A stretch of 64,000 nucleotides of DNA from Lepisosteus oculatus (GCF_040954835.1 NC_090698.1:20767501-20831500); one strand, 5' to 3'; counted from the stretch's first letter, positions 34,001 to 43,949 are shown. Program-made: numbers and translations. The notes: generated by a model not told the origin, from the letters alone.

Positions 34001-36268
34001 AACTCTGGGGTGACAAGTAGGAAGTGAAGAAGAGGCCGTAGGTGACGATGGGCCCATTATGTCCGGACCCGATGGGCACTGAGGTTTCCTTTCCCTGCCA
34101 TTTTTTTCAAAGGAGTGAAGTCCACTAAAGACAAAAAAGACAATGAGTGGTTTCCATGTCTTAAATTGCTGACATTTTTGTAACAGAATGAAAAATGTGC
34201 ACCATGTCTCCTTCAGGGACTTGATAGTACTTTATTTAATGCAGGCCAAATCTGTAATTTGTAAATGAGGATATACAAAAACAATACCAGAGCTATCTCT
34301 GAGCTTCAACAAGTGTCTTAAAGCACCAACATAGAGAACATAGAGACTTTCTGGAAGTTATATCCAATCCAGCTCCTTAGAATAGTCTCCTTAACTGCAG
34401 TCATTCACGCTAACAAAACGTGTTTGTGGAGCACTGATAGTGTTAATTGAGATACATCAGAGAGTATCTCAGAACATCTGGGGACTGGGGAAGAAGAGTA
34501 ACAGATATACCTGTACAGCTTAATGCAGACCCTACATATTTCCAAATTGCATTAATTTGGGGGAATTCACAAAAGAAGTAAGTGCATGCCCATTACCTTA
34601 CAGATTATGAACTTGTTTTGGAGCTGTTAATCTGCTGTGTCTGAAGAATTTGCAGTTTATTCCACATAAATGACAGCTAGGTATCAGCAGAATGGCATGA
34701 TGCTTAATAAAACTCAAAACTGGCTATTATAAATTCCAAACATACTGTATTCTGATCTGTACTATACCCTTACTTTAACCATTTTCATTTTACTCATTGA
34801 GGACACTTTCTCTTGGGATTCCACTTATCTATGAAAATACAAGATGTTGTTGTGTGGAAACAAATTCACAGATGTCAAGTAAATGGGATAAATTAAATAA
34901 GGGATACCCACCTTCCCACACCAGGCTCTTGGACACAGAGACGGGCTGACGATGCAGAGTCTGGAATCTCACTGATTTTGAGAGGTTGAGCTCCAGGTTC
35001 CTTCAGGATTCGTTTGGGCACAAATGTTTCAACTTCAGGTGACAGCTTGCTTGCCTGCTAAAATATTATTTAAAAAGCTGCACTGTAAATATTCACAATA
35101 TAAATAATACACATGTAAATATCTTTAGACCATTATACTTGAATTATGTTAATATGGTTTTCAGTGTTGTGTAATAGAACATACTAAAAATGCTAAGAAA
35201 TTCGTATTGGTAGTGATTTGGTCTAGGGCATTTTCTCTTCTTTGTTACACAAGAAGTCAAAAGGTTTAATATCATGAGTAAACACAGGCTCGGAAATGTA
35301 CTGTTGCCTTTCATTTGAAAATATTATTCAAATGCACCCGGGTATCAATTACATATTTTCTATTCTATTCAAAACTACACTACAGTTTCTCTTCATTCCT
35401 TAAGATACGTAGAACGTCACTTCTTTTTTTTTAACTAGGTAGACAATAGTTAAACGTAACATATTTTAAAGTACTCGGATATAAACGTGACACTTGCTCT
35501 CAAGTACAAAAGATACAAATGGTGTACAAGTATGTCACAAATTCCAGCGTTGCAGTCCATAGAAAGTTATCGAAAACACTGTTCAACTTTGAACATTACG
35601 AATGGCATAAAAAACAGTTTTTCTCCTCTTTTACAGTCAATAATAAAAAATAATAAAATGAGAGAAGGTCGCTAAAATATGCATGTAATCAGTGATAATT
35701 ATTTTAACTGGGAAACGAGATAGTTTCGTCTTAACTTCCTAGGCTTTTGCAAAAACCTGTTGAGAGGTTCCAGCTGGGCAAACTCCTGACTCACACAGTG
35801 ACCCGTAGCTCAGTCATGTGCTGCGGTTCATTCTTACAGGCTTTTATTGTGTTGATCCACTTTAATTTATTTGCGAAACATTACTAAATGCCTTCCAAAG
35901 CATTGCGTTCAAAGAACATATGTGAACCACATTTTCATTGCAAAAATATTCTATAAAAACGATGCGTCAAAATGTTTAAAGCTACCTGAATCATTTGGTT
36001 GTAACATGTAACTCGACGTTACTTTTCTACAGATAGTCTGTCCGTAGCTCATCTAAGGCTGTAAATTACTGCAAGATAGTTTAATATGCGTATTTTTTAA
36101 AACCGAGGTGACAACAGCATCCAACATACATTCTGAAAATATTTGAAGTTTTCACAATAGTAAATATAATACTGTAAAACTTTAAAATGCCGTGAATTTT
36201 GATGTTACAAGAAGAAACGTACATATATTATACGGTACCTTGTTTTGTGCGTGTGCTTCAGATTTCAT
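17594..36268 (-). CDS. SECISBP2: SECIS-binding protein 2 (complete)
   Basis: Binds the SECIS stem-loop in selenoprotein mRNAs and recruits the selenocysteine elongation factor so that UGA is read as selenocysteine. Eighteen exons run right to left: 36239-36268, 34912-35054, 33848-34124, 33316-33412, 32376-32512, 31995-32085, 29541-29680, 28639-28785, 25422-25535, 24246-24368, 23057-23189, 22473-22639, 21800-21953, 21175-21337, 20143-20363, 19466-19620, 18409-18601, 17594-17721. All phases agree and the total is 2613 bases, about 870 residues against 854 in human. The N-terminal half is low in conservation, as in the family. The SECIS-interaction domain (KVPVQLDLGNML, about residue 445) and the L7Ae-type RNA-binding domain (about 610-775) are intact. 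SECISBP2L is less likely, being longer (about 1100 residues). The CKS2 neighbour supports SECISBP2. Confidence 0.95.
18409..18601 (-). CDS. SECISBP2: SECISBP2 exon 17, C-terminal to the RNA-binding domain
   Basis: Bounded by TTACACAG and GTAAGT. It encodes DYYHKMIELSSEARKAYEEM and then a Ser/Pro-rich linker to MEEPEY. Confidence 0.92.
19466..19620 (-). CDS. SECISBP2: SECISBP2 exon 16, L7Ae RNA-binding core
   Basis: Bounded by TTGGCAG and GTGGGT. It encodes GGLDEALHNIIDTCREQN and VPFVFALSRKALGRSVNK, then VPVSLVGIFNYDGAQ. This is the L7Ae-like kink-turn-binding core and is nearly identical to mammalian SBP2. Confidence 0.96.
20143..20363 (-). CDS. SECISBP2: SECISBP2 exon 15, RNA-binding domain
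   Basis: Bounded by TGGTAAAG and GTAACT. It encodes LLKELVRFQDRLYQKDP and RRLVMGLREVLKHLKLRK, then KCVIISPNCERIESK, the start of the L7Ae fold. Confidence 0.96.
20711..20884 (-). repeat. Foldback repeat with hammerhead-like core (Penelope-type candidate), copy 1
   Basis: A minus-oriented unit (20711-20825) is followed directly by a plus-oriented partial unit (20826-20884), so the ends pair as an inverted repeat (ATAGGTTTATTCCATGCTGA against TCAGCATGGAATAAACCTAT). On the minus strand 20801-20824 reads CTGAAGA, then the pairing GGCT/GGCC hairpin, then GAAA. That is the hammerhead-ribozyme core order. Penelope-like elements are known to carry hammerheads in their terminal repeats and to insert as inverted, truncated copies. 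Confidence 0.5.
21175..21337 (-). CDS. SECISBP2: SECISBP2 exon 14
   Basis: Bounded by TCTTACAG and GTAAGT. It is acidic (FEQLEEQAQEEQEPSSFEKD) and then enters the conserved PKIHSRRFRE that begins the RNA-binding region. Confidence 0.93.
21800..21953 (-). CDS. SECISBP2: SECISBP2 exon 13
   Basis: Bounded by TTTTCCAG and GTGTGA. It encodes IILKEREERKQRRLLEERG and a variable Ser/Pro/Glu linker. The IILKER-ERKQ block matches human. Confidence 0.93.
22084..22233 (+). repeat. Foldback repeat, copy 2 of the Penelope-type candidate family
   Basis: The left arm at about 22084-22124 is the reverse complement of about 22157-22193 with one mismatch over the 35-base core. The plus-oriented unit contains GGCTCCACAGCCGAAACG and ends with GCTGACACAGCTACCCACC, which mirrors the left end of copy 1. 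The bases expected before the hammerhead core are replaced by the inverted arm. Confidence 0.55.
22473..22639 (-). CDS. SECISBP2: SECISBP2 exon 12
   Basis: Bounded by ACCTGCAG and GTGAGT. It encodes HNPLDSTSPLVKKGKQREVP and KPKKPTPLKK, a very conserved basic stretch between the SECIS-interaction and RNA-binding domains. Confidence 0.95.
23057..23189 (-). CDS. SECISBP2: SECISBP2 exon 11, SECIS-interaction domain
   Basis: Bounded by TTTAAAG and GTAGGC. It encodes KVPVQLDLGNMLAELEKKQ and HKPVILS, the hallmark SID motif of SBP2. Confidence 0.95.
24246..24368 (-). CDS. SECISBP2: SECISBP2 exon 10
   Basis: Bounded by GTGAGCAG and GTAGTC, 41 codons, phase 0 at both ends. It encodes a Thr/Ser/Pro-rich linker (TSPLSSATPAAEPSVSTRKD). 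It is recognised mainly by frame and position. Confidence 0.8.
25422..25535 (-). CDS. SECISBP2: SECISBP2 exon 9
   Basis: Bounded by TCTCACAG and GTAAAG, 38 codons. It encodes DEEEFPDLGVAFVS, matching the human EDAEEFPNLAVAS block. Confidence 0.92.
25536..28638 (-). other. Large SECISBP2 intron
   Basis: About 3.1 kb with a 5S-derived SINE near its left end (separate entry). The remainder is AT-rich with no recognised element. Confidence 0.75.
25795..26046 (-). repeat. 5S rRNA-derived SINE, intronic copy
   Basis: On the minus strand the head (about 25958-26046) contains GCTAAGCA, CATGGTCAGTACTGGGATGG and GGGATACC, which follow the 5S rRNA internal promoter (box A and box C) closely. The body shares ACACCCCTACCCTT and GCCATGGGAT-like blocks with the copy at 31037-31652. 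The 3' tail is missing. This is SINE3-class architecture. Confidence 0.75.
28639..28785 (-). CDS. SECISBP2: SECISBP2 exon 8, lysine-rich
   Basis: Bounded by CCCACAG and GTACGA. It encodes NRSKSSEGELQQVSEKKKK and VVVQEPPKFE. Human has the same order: a lysine run and then VQEPP. Confidence 0.92.
29541..29680 (-). CDS. SECISBP2: SECISBP2 exon 7
   Basis: Opens at TGTATCAG and not at the AG five bases further in, because only this acceptor fits the phase left by exon 6. It encodes QFPEPNLCISANSPSSWATI and ends before GTACAA. Confidence 0.82.
31037..31090. repeat. ATA/TAA microsatellite (SINE tail)
   Basis: About 18 tandem trinucleotides, directly abutting the tail of the SINE that follows. It is best read as that element's own expanded 3' end. 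Confidence 0.9.
31037..31652 (-). repeat. 5S rRNA-derived SINE, near full length
   Basis: Minus-oriented. The right end (about 31553-31652) on the minus strand gives AGCTAAGCAGGTGTGAGCC and TGGATGAGAGACC, a 5S-like promoter head. The long body (about 400 bases) is followed by the tail shared with 11164-11280 and an ATA repeat. It lies in the SECISBP2 intron between exons 6 and 7. Confidence 0.85.
31995..32085 (-). CDS. SECISBP2: SECISBP2 exon 6
   Basis: Bounded by ATTAG and GTAGTG, 91 bases. It encodes KYCVRKEETTDPLQCSSAGN and MPLASSE. It has little obvious similarity but fits the frame on both sides. Confidence 0.7.
32376..32512 (-). CDS. SECISBP2: SECISBP2 exon 5
   Basis: Opens after TTTTTCAG. 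It encodes AAAFEVKLSDFPQLESA, matching the human block EFTTLDFPELQGA. The best donor is CAG|GTGAGT at 32376. The frame stays open to a weaker donor at 32304, which would add 24 codons in phase. Confidence 0.88.
33316..33412 (-). CDS. SECISBP2: SECISBP2 exon 4
   Basis: Bounded by TTTGCAG and GTAAAT. It encodes APWSSTEPGPVGHGVTGRPS and ECSPKKLG. Frame and position support it; similarity is weak. Confidence 0.75.
33848..34124 (-). CDS. SECISBP2: SECISBP2 exon 3
   Basis: Opens after GTCTTTAG. It encodes LHSFEKNGRERKPQCPSGPD, a Ser-rich stretch, and EQLQSSEKKK before a weak GTTGTG donor. This is the variable N-terminal region, dispensable in mammalian SBP2 assays. Confidence 0.78.
34912..35054 (-). 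CDS. SECISBP2: SECISBP2 exon 2
   Basis: Bounded by TTAGCAG and GTGGGT. It encodes SKLSPEVETFVPKRI, the counterpart of the human N-terminal IKLSADVKPFVPRF. Confidence 0.88.
36239..36268 (-). CDS. SECISBP2: SECISBP2 first coding exon
   Basis: Ten codons, MKSEAHAQNK, then GTACCG. The start was chosen because it joins in phase to the KLSPEVETFVP exon and gives a human-like N-terminal length. Confidence 0.75.
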
Positions 36269-36489
36269 GATTTCTAATGGTGCAACATCAGAGGTCCATT
36301 TTCACATTGTTGACTAACAAACGATACTTCCTTAACCTTATTCCATCATCCCTGCTTTTCTACGGCTTGCTACTACGGCAGAGCAGCAGGGACAAACTGA
36401 GCTATGACTCGTAATACTTTGAAGAAGGGGGAAGTGCGTGAGGCGTACCACACTTTGAATCGAGTCGAATTCCTCATTATATTTAGACA

Positions 36490-36545
36490 ACCGAAACGTT
36501 GTTTTTCTCTTTCCGGCATGGAATAAATCTTTACTTGTTCCTCCT
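36490..36545 (+). repeat. Fragment of the foldback repeat family near the SECISBP2 5' end
   Basis: Contains ACCGAAACGTTG, CGGCATGGAATAAATCT and TTACTTGTTCCT, the same order as the copy at 22084-22233. It lies about 220 bases upstream of the SECISBP2 start codon. Confidence 0.6.
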
Positions 36546-38045
36546 CATCACGTCAAATTGATAAATCACACAAAAAGCACGCCTTTCAGTGACACACCTA
36601 TGACGTGTACAACTACTTGAGCCATAGGACAGCAATAATTGTGAAAACATAACACTTTTCACTTCAAATAAATTTCGAAGGCTGTCCAATCTAACTTCCT
36701 AAATTAAGCAGATTTTATTCATTGTGATGCCCCTAAGTTTGTAAGCAGCTGTAATAAAATTGCGTGATATATTACATGTGTGCAAAAGTTTGACCAAATT
36801 GTAGGTCAAGTGAATTAAGATTTCTTCTAGATTTTACTATGATGTGAAGAGACCTAAAGGTACAGAAAACTCTTGCTGATGCACTGGTTCTTATATTCCT
36901 ATTTTTAAGTTGTTACTACACAGCTTTACAGTAATTGTTTGAATTAAAGGCTTTTCTTACAAAGGAAAACGTTTAACATACAGATCAGTTAAGAACCCCA
37001 GAAGAAATGTTGAAGCTTACAAAGGGGATCGTGGTGAAGGTGGATTTAACATCCATAACCAGCAGAACTTAATCTGCGCACACAAACTAGGAATCTTACC
37101 TTTTAGATCCTTAGGAGAAACAAGACGACCCAGCCATTTAGAGAAAAGCTACTGGCGATTAGCTACTCGAATTTTCAAGACAACCATTACTTTCACTCCA
37201 TGATCCACAGTCGTTCAGCAACGAGCTTATATTTGTAATTTTCAAATGTAAACATAAATCAAGATGACAAAGTAGGGTTTTGAAATGAATATCTTTTTAA
37301 TTATCCGTTTTGGCAACTACTCCACACAAGTAATATTACTGTATAAAATGTAAAGTAGAAACCTTTTCAGCAATACCTGAAGATGATATCAGAAAGCTTT
37401 ATTTAGAACAAACATTAAGTAGTGAGCAAGCAACTCATTACAGCAGTGAACCAATCACAAATAGTGCAAGGCACAAATATTTTGACCAAGCTGACAAGGA
37501 AGCAAAGCTGCTCATCATATAATGTTACTTTTTGAGGCAGAATAATCAGATTTTCAAATGATCAGGTATGGCGAAAACATACCACCAATCCAAAGAAGTT
37601 CACATAAGATTTCCCAAAACCCTCCCATAAGACTAATTGCAAACTCAGTGTATATATACTTAGACTTTAAAACAGAAATGTTACAAAGAAGTTGCAACTT
37701 TCCTAGTTTTGTAGTACTAAACTCATTCAGCAATGGTACATACACAATTAATGCAACCAGAACTTTATTGAAAAATGTATACCTCTACTTGAACAAGAAT
37801 TTTACGTAAACAGAGGCACTTGCTTCTAACAGAGAACTGACTTTTTCCACTCCGTTCCCTTTCCCACATGTACTAAGCAGAATATCCATTTTCTCCTCTG
37901 TATTTTGACTGAGCTTTGTTGCTGTGAAGAATACAGCTCATGCGCAGGAGTTGGCAAATTTGTTGGCAAAATCCAAGTATTCACTGAATACCACAATAAT
38001 GAACAATGTCCCAGAAGATTCATGTGAAGATTCCGGAAGTTCACT
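36546..38045. other. Spacer between SECISBP2 5' end and CKS2 3'UTR
   Basis: About 1.5 kb with the CKS2 3'UTR at its right end (poly(A) candidate at 37764-37769). I recognise nothing else. Confidence 0.6.
37764..37769 (-). terminator. Candidate CKS2 poly(A) signal
   Basis: AATAAA on the minus strand, 277 bases past the CKS2 stop. Confidence 0.5.
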
Positions 38046-38089
38046 TTACTCTTTCTGAAGAGGTCTTCTGAACAAGAGAATGTGTGGCT
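38046..38089 (-). CDS. CKS2: CKS2 exon 3
   Basis: Opens after TTATTTCAG and encodes [13 protein letters not shown] and TAA. The C-terminus is three residues shorter than in human CKS2. Confidence 0.92.
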
Positions 38090-40347
38090 CTGAAATAAGA
38101 GGGAGTGAAGTTATAATCTATTCCATATACATAGACTTTTTTCAGTATGCTACTTAATTTGTCAAAAAGCATTGATCTTTAGTCCTGGAGAGGACTTGTG
38201 CTCCTATAAAACAGGATAAGTTCGAATTCAATCAGTTTTTATTTTTCTACCTTCATCACAAAAAGTGTTTGCTTCCCTACAGCACTACAAATTATTCTTT
38301 GCTCTAAATCTACCATTTCACACAAGTCATTATGTCTTAAACTATAAAAAAAAATACAGGCTAGTAAAATTGAGGTCCAAATCTAAATCTTTTGCAGAGA
38401 ATACTAAAAATTCCTTTAGACTACGTTTTCTATACATAAAGGGTTTTGATATCTGGATCTCATCAAAATGGAAAAACTGGCTGGAGTGAAACCATTCCTG
38501 GTAAAAACTGCAATTAACCTGAACATGCAAAAGCAGAAAGCCAGAACAGATTTCAGAGGGTTTAAGTGCCATAGTAAGTACAAACCAGGTTCGTGGATCA
38601 TGTAGTGAACCCATCCAAGACTCTGCTGTACTCCTAACCGCCTCCATTCGTCTTCTGACATCAAGTGTGTTTTGGGTACTTGTTTTGCCAGCTCCTTGGG
38701 TAGCATTACATGCCTGTTAAAAGAAAATCAAAAACCTTTATTTATCCTGTGGTACAGACATCTCTATCTCTACTCCCGGTGATCCCCATTCCAACAGGAT
38801 TATAATCAACATCTAAAGAGAAACACTAACTACAGGTGACTTATTAAATTAAGTAGGAGAAGACACTCTCGTATATATGCTGTGGGGGAAGAAGGACACC
38901 ACCTACTCGTAGAAATATTAAGTGCAGATTTTATAGCATAAATATATAAAATATGTTTTCTACATTTGCAGAATACTTAAACATCCAAGGAGGTGGTAGT
39001 GAGGTTCAGTAAATAACTTATTCCTGAGAAACTATTGGCTAGTCACGTTTTAGAGTTCCACAACTCTACAGCAAAGATCTGCAGCAACACTGCTGGGGAT
39101 GGACAGTACCAGCATGTATATATTTTGTCAATGTTTTAAAGTACTAGTCATCCATAAAGAACTGCAGCCAAATTCTAAAAGCTCACAAAGCATATTAAGA
39201 GAATCACTCTCACAGATATGCGATTTGATGAGTTCGCATTTGCTCTTTGTATGGGGCTTTGCAGTGATACTTGTATGCTCTTTGTATGGGGCTTTGCAGT
39301 GATATTTACACCGAGGGGATTTAAGAAACACTCAAGGAAGTCATGGGCCTGAAAAGTTCTACCAAAGAGAACAACAACATCTGCAAGTAAAGATAGAAGA
39401 TCATGCTTGAAAACGACATACCCCCTGAAAATCATATTCACGGGGTGCAAAAAAGTCGACTTTTCTCTAAATAAAATGAACGATTACATATTCGGTCACT
39501 GCATTGGTAAACTGCGGAAAAGGTTTTTTTTAATCTGAAAACAGTGAAGGTGGAGCACATTCTGCTTTAGAAGGAACCAACCTAAACTGCCCTGTGATTT
39601 AGCAATTTGCTTAAAACTGCAGGTATACCATCCACCGTCTCTCTTTGATGTTTGAAAAGCCGAATCGTCGCGTTTCGCATCTCTGGTTTATTTCGTCCAC
39701 AGGAAACGTGGGGAGTTTATCTGCAGGCGCCGGGAGGAAACACTGGCTGGTCTGTTTTCCGAAGTTCAGCCTGGGACCAGCAGCCTCGTTTTCTAGAAAG
39801 TTCCGGGTCTCCAACTAAACAAGCTTTTTTCAATTTTAGTTCTTATGAGTTTGAATGCTTGTACAAGAGTGGTTTCCTTTCGAATGAAGCCCGTTTGATA
39901 CCGACGCTAAAAAAAAAAAATCTCCCGCATGGCGAACAGGAAAGTAACTTTCACTGACTCACCCAGCCCACAACAGAAAATAACTGTTCGCAACATGAAA
40001 TCGCAGATTAAAATCGATCATTTTTTTTGTTACGTTTAACTAGCTAAAATACAAAAATACACAAAGCTTAAACATTTCTCATCAGTTTGTGTTTGTAATG
40101 AAAACAGAGACCTCCTTTCCAGCCTTCGCGCATCCACCGCGCTATACAATATAGAATAATCACTACCATTTATAAGGCTTAAATCTCACGAGTTACTATT
40201 TACCACTGTCTAGTAAATATTTTTTTTACTACAGCTACTCCTCCTCCTACCACACTATGAAGCACTGAACAAATGATAATTATTTTACCTGTATTCATAG
40301 TGGTCATCGGTATATTTATCGGAGTAGTAGATCTGCTTATGAGCCAT
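38046..40347 (-). CDS. CKS2: Cyclin-dependent kinase regulatory subunit 2 (complete)
   Basis: Small subunit that docks on cyclin-dependent kinases and binds phospho-threonine substrates to promote mitotic phosphorylation. Three exons (40289-40347, 38586-38713, 38046-38089) join in frame to 76 residues; human CKS2 has 79. The protein starts [20 protein letters not shown]. It continues [40 protein letters not shown] and [14 protein letters not shown]. The HxPEPH strand-exchange hinge and the phosphate-binding residues are present. It is called CKS2, not CKS1, from the MAHKQ start and the place beside SECISBP2. The frame is open upstream of this ATG with another in-frame ATG, but the family start is clear. 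The donor of exon 2 (G|GTTTGT) is weak. Confidence 0.95.
38586..38713 (-). CDS. CKS2: CKS2 exon 2
   Basis: Opens after TAACAG and encodes [20 protein letters not shown] and [20 protein letters not shown]. The donor reads CCTG|GTTTGT. Confidence 0.95.
39242..39305. repeat. Short tandem duplication in CKS2 intron 1
   Basis: GCTCTTTGTATGGGGCTTTG followed by CAGTGATA occurs twice in direct order, about 35 bases apart. It is a recent local duplication with no evident role. Confidence 0.8.
40289..40347 (-). CDS. CKS2: CKS2 exon 1
   Basis: Encodes [19 protein letters not shown] and two bases of the following Arg codon, then GTAAAA. It matches the vertebrate CKS2 N-terminus. Confidence 0.95.
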
Positions 40348-40461
40348 GGCTTGAGTAAAAAATGACTGTGCTACAAAACTGGAAGCAGTAATACTTTTAA
40401 AAACGAAGCAAAATAGTAACTTCTCCACACAGCTCTGATTCCCAGTCCAACCGACACTGGT

Positions 40462-40514
40462 TTCAAACAGCAACAGAACTGCGAATTGAACAGCGAGAGC
40501 AAGCCTCTGATTGG
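40462..40514 (-). promoter_or_regulatory. CKS2 promoter: CCAAT box and CHR-like element
   Basis: On the minus strand a CCAAT box (40510-40514) lies about 42 bases upstream of TTTGAA (40462-40467), which in turn is about 115 bases upstream of the CKS2 ATG. NF-Y-bound CCAAT boxes near a CHR element (TTTGAA) are the known layout of G2/M-expressed genes, and CKS2 is one. That these are the functional sites is inferred. Confidence 0.5.
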
Positions 40515-40599
40515 ACAGAGGGATGCCACGTGACATCCCTCTCCCTGCGAGAATCGCAGAGGATCACGGGGAAGGAGGTCAATTTTTTTTATTATTGAG

Positions 40600-43557
40600 A
40601 CGCTCAGGAACCACGAGGTATAATTAATACTGGGGGCGGTTCTTGCAATACTGGTAAAATGTGTAAGGTAAAAATTGATCATTATTTACGATATATTTTT
40701 AAAAGTTGTCACTGAAGATGTTAAAGATAATAGATTTCGCTGCACGTCGTTTCTATAGCACAACTGTATAATCTTACCTAAATTGTGTGCTTTGAATTAA
40801 CTACACTTAACATTAGGAAAGAGTCTTTATTATCTATAAGGGGCAATTTGTTTACAGCGGCTGACAATAAAGGAAAACTCTCAAACGATACACATGTATA
40901 TTAAATAATTTGTTTTTAGATTGGGAAATCTGTATCGTCTGGAATGAAATGTGTTTTCTCAAAACTCGAAACTCATAGACAGACGTGGGATATGGTCGCA
41001 ATTAATTTTGACAATACCGCCCAATTTGTTCTTATTTCCCAGATTTCGATTCTCAGACCAGCAAATTAGGGTATAACCATGCCATTAATCAGAAATGCTA
41101 GGTAAAATAAATACGTTTTAATAAAAACAAATATGAATACTTCATCCTACCACACCAACAGAAAATAAGGATCTAGTGATTTACAAGTCGTCAGGACTGG
41201 TTTGCAAATACCTGCATCATCTGTTTCTTTTTAATCACGTGTAGTTTTCAGTGGTCTCTTGTAAAAAATCAAAACCATTAGTTTGATTAATAAGAATTTT
41301 TACTTACAGTTATTTATTTGCTTTTTGTTGAATGTCTGTGCCACCTGAAGATATCTATACTAAGTTGCCATTTGGGTGTAGAATGACCGAGAACGTGTTC
41401 CCTATTCCGTTTATAACATGAACTTGGTATTTCTTACATTTAATAAAGTATTGAACTGCAGATGAAAAAAACAATCGTATAACAGCTTCAAAGTATTAAT
41501 TAGAAAGCTTTCTAGGAAACAGCAGGAAGAGATAGGTGAGTTTTTTTCTACATATAGTAATTAATTGGAATGAAACATACATATTACAGTATTAACACAG
41601 CATTCTGTGAATTGACAACTACATAATTAATTTCAAGATAAAAAGAGAGAACAGTCAAAGTTTTGCCCTTTTCCATGTACTGAATAGTTTTCCTTTAACA
41701 CAACTGAATAAATAAAAAACAGACATTAAATGCAGCGACGTTATATTGGTGTCCACCTGGTGGTACTGTGTGCGTGTGATTTGTTATAGCGAAAATCAGC
41801 CCATGGTGATTGATCATTTTAAGTAAGTTTTTCCCATGTATTGCTTTACTAAGTTTAACAAATTCCCATTGCTTTATTTTCATTCAGTTTCTAGAAGCAT
41901 TTGGAATGACAGTAGAAAAACCAGATGGTTATAAATGTTCCTGCAGCAACCATACTCCAAAGCCATAATGGGACTTCAAATCCTCAGTACTCAATTTAAT
42001 AAGTATACATTGCCTCAGGTGTTACAATTGTGCTGCATAACAGTTCCCGAGGCTTTTGGAGCAGCACAATGTTATCTCTAATTAGATTTGAAAATACTTT
42101 ACCTAGAGATTTTAAAACCTTAAACGTATATGAGAGTAATGGTGTACATATAATATATATCTTTCATTTGAACCCTTGCACTAATATAGTAGAATAATTT
42201 GATTGAAAGCCCAATGTGCAGTATAGTGCTTATGGTATACTATAAGCTTTACATACAGTGCTTTATATCCCAAAGAGCACTTTTTCACTTCTCTGCTGAA
42301 AAGTTTTTGTCATATCTGGTGAATCTTACACACACCTACACTGATATGCTGAAGAAAGTGACCCTTTTGAGTCTTGAGTGGAGAAGACTGTGAGGGGATC
42401 TGATTCAAGTATTCCAAATCTTCAAAGTCAGCTGAACAGACCTCTTCAGAGTCAACAGTGAAGAAACACAAGCCACAGAATACAAGCACATTCACAATTG
42501 AGAACGGCGCTCTTCTTTACGCCCCAAAAAACCCAAAGTGGGCACCCAAATATCCACTTTACTCCCAAATTGTGGGAGTATGGAGCACGCTGCCCAGCCA
42601 TATTGTCAATACCCTGGTTTTCTTCTAGAAATGGCTGGTTGAGTTCTGTGGTTCTATTACATATTATTATCTAATCAGTTAGATATCAACTACCAGAATG
42701 GGCTAGATGGGCTGAATTTTCTTCTCTCGTTTGTAGCTGATCTTATATTATGAATTGCCTTTCAGCTTTTGAATTGAGAAGAGTCATTTAATTTAACATT
42801 GTTTAGAAGATAAAACAATAATTTTTTTTTCAGCTAAAATACAATGGAGATATATTGTTTACCATAATGCAAGGCTTATTTCATAAATAATAATGGGCTT
42901 TGGTTGAAACAGTCATTTGAGCTGCATCATAAGTATTCAGTATGTATTTCTTTGTTGACATCTGCCACTTATGTAGATGCATAAAAGAAACTCTTCATTC
43001 TAATTATGCATGTATGTTGTTGGAATAACAAAGTGTATGGAGTTCGGATTTTCAATGTTTGACTGACGCAACTGACCATGAGACACCTGGGTGACTTTGA
43101 ATGTCATTAAAGCACTAAATCACTTTATGAGCAAGAAATTTGATTAATCACCGGTGATAAAGTGATTTAATGTTTTAAATGACAAGCCTGGTAAGAGTCA
43201 ACAATGAAAGGAGTCAGTATGCCACACTTATCAAGAGAACAATACCTTTTGTGCCAATGATATGTTGGAGGCAAGACTAAGATGGATAAATGGATTTGCA
43301 AGTAGTGGGACCATGTCACAATGTCACAATTACTGGCCTGTGATTTGCAAAGCAAATCATGACAAATGACAAATGTTAATCTACAATAAATTAACTTAAG
43401 TGTTCAATACAATGTCACTCAAAAAAGATTCCTGCTAACAACTCTGTGAATCTGTTACAGTTACCAGCAATTTTCTTTGATGCTTACTGCATTAATATTT
43501 TGTTCATTCTCCTACCCAATTTGTGTTCAGACCTATATGTCCTGAACCTGATATATA
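40600..43557. other. Intergenic DNA upstream of CKS2
   Basis: No gene recognised. A LINE relic lies at 42360-42750. The rest is AT-rich. Confidence 0.6.
42360..42750 (+). repeat. 3' remnant of a CR1-like LINE
   Basis: Translated pieces LEWRRL-stop-GDLIQVFQIFK (around 42375-42425) and GVWSTLPSHIVNTLVFF (around 42575-42625) match the C-terminal pattern after the reverse transcriptase of many LINEs (LEKRRLRGDLI and VWNxLPxxVV). It is followed by a tail with GCTAGATGGGCTGAATTTTC. It is broken by stops and frameshifts. Confidence 0.5.
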
Positions 43558-43771
43558 CAGTGCCTTGCGAAAGTATTCGGCCCCCTTGAACTTTTCAACC
43601 TTTTGCCACATTTCAGGCTTCAAACATAAAGATATAAATTTTTTTATTTTATGTGAAGAATCACCAACAAGTGGGACACAATTGTGAAGTGGAACGAAAT
43701 CTATTGGATTTTTGAAACTTTTTTAACTAATAAAAAAATGAAAAGTGGGGCGTGCAAAATTATTCGGCCCC
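43558..43771 (+). repeat. Left terminal inverted repeat of the Tc1 element
   Basis: The outer end reads CAGTGCCTTGCGAAAGTATT and the inner end GCAAAATTATTCGGCCCC. The outer and inner ends share the TATTCGGCCCC motif, as in IR/DR-type Tc1 elements with two transposase sites per repeat. Confidence 0.93.
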
Positions 43772-43949
43772 TTTACTTTCAGTGCAGCAAACTCACTCCA
43801 GACGTTCAGCGAGGATCTCTGAATGATCCAATGTTGTCCTAAATGACTGATGGTGATAAATAGAATCCACCTGTGTGTAATCAAGTCTCTGTATAAATGC
43901 ACCTGCTCTGTGATAGTCTCAAGGTTCTGTTGAAAGCGCAGAGAGCATC

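Noticed and set aside
40348..40536. In-frame upstream extension of CKS2 with an earlier ATG
   Set aside because: The vertebrate CKS2 start MAHKQ is conserved. The extension overlaps the promoter CCAAT/CHR elements and looks like untranslated sequence without a chance stop.
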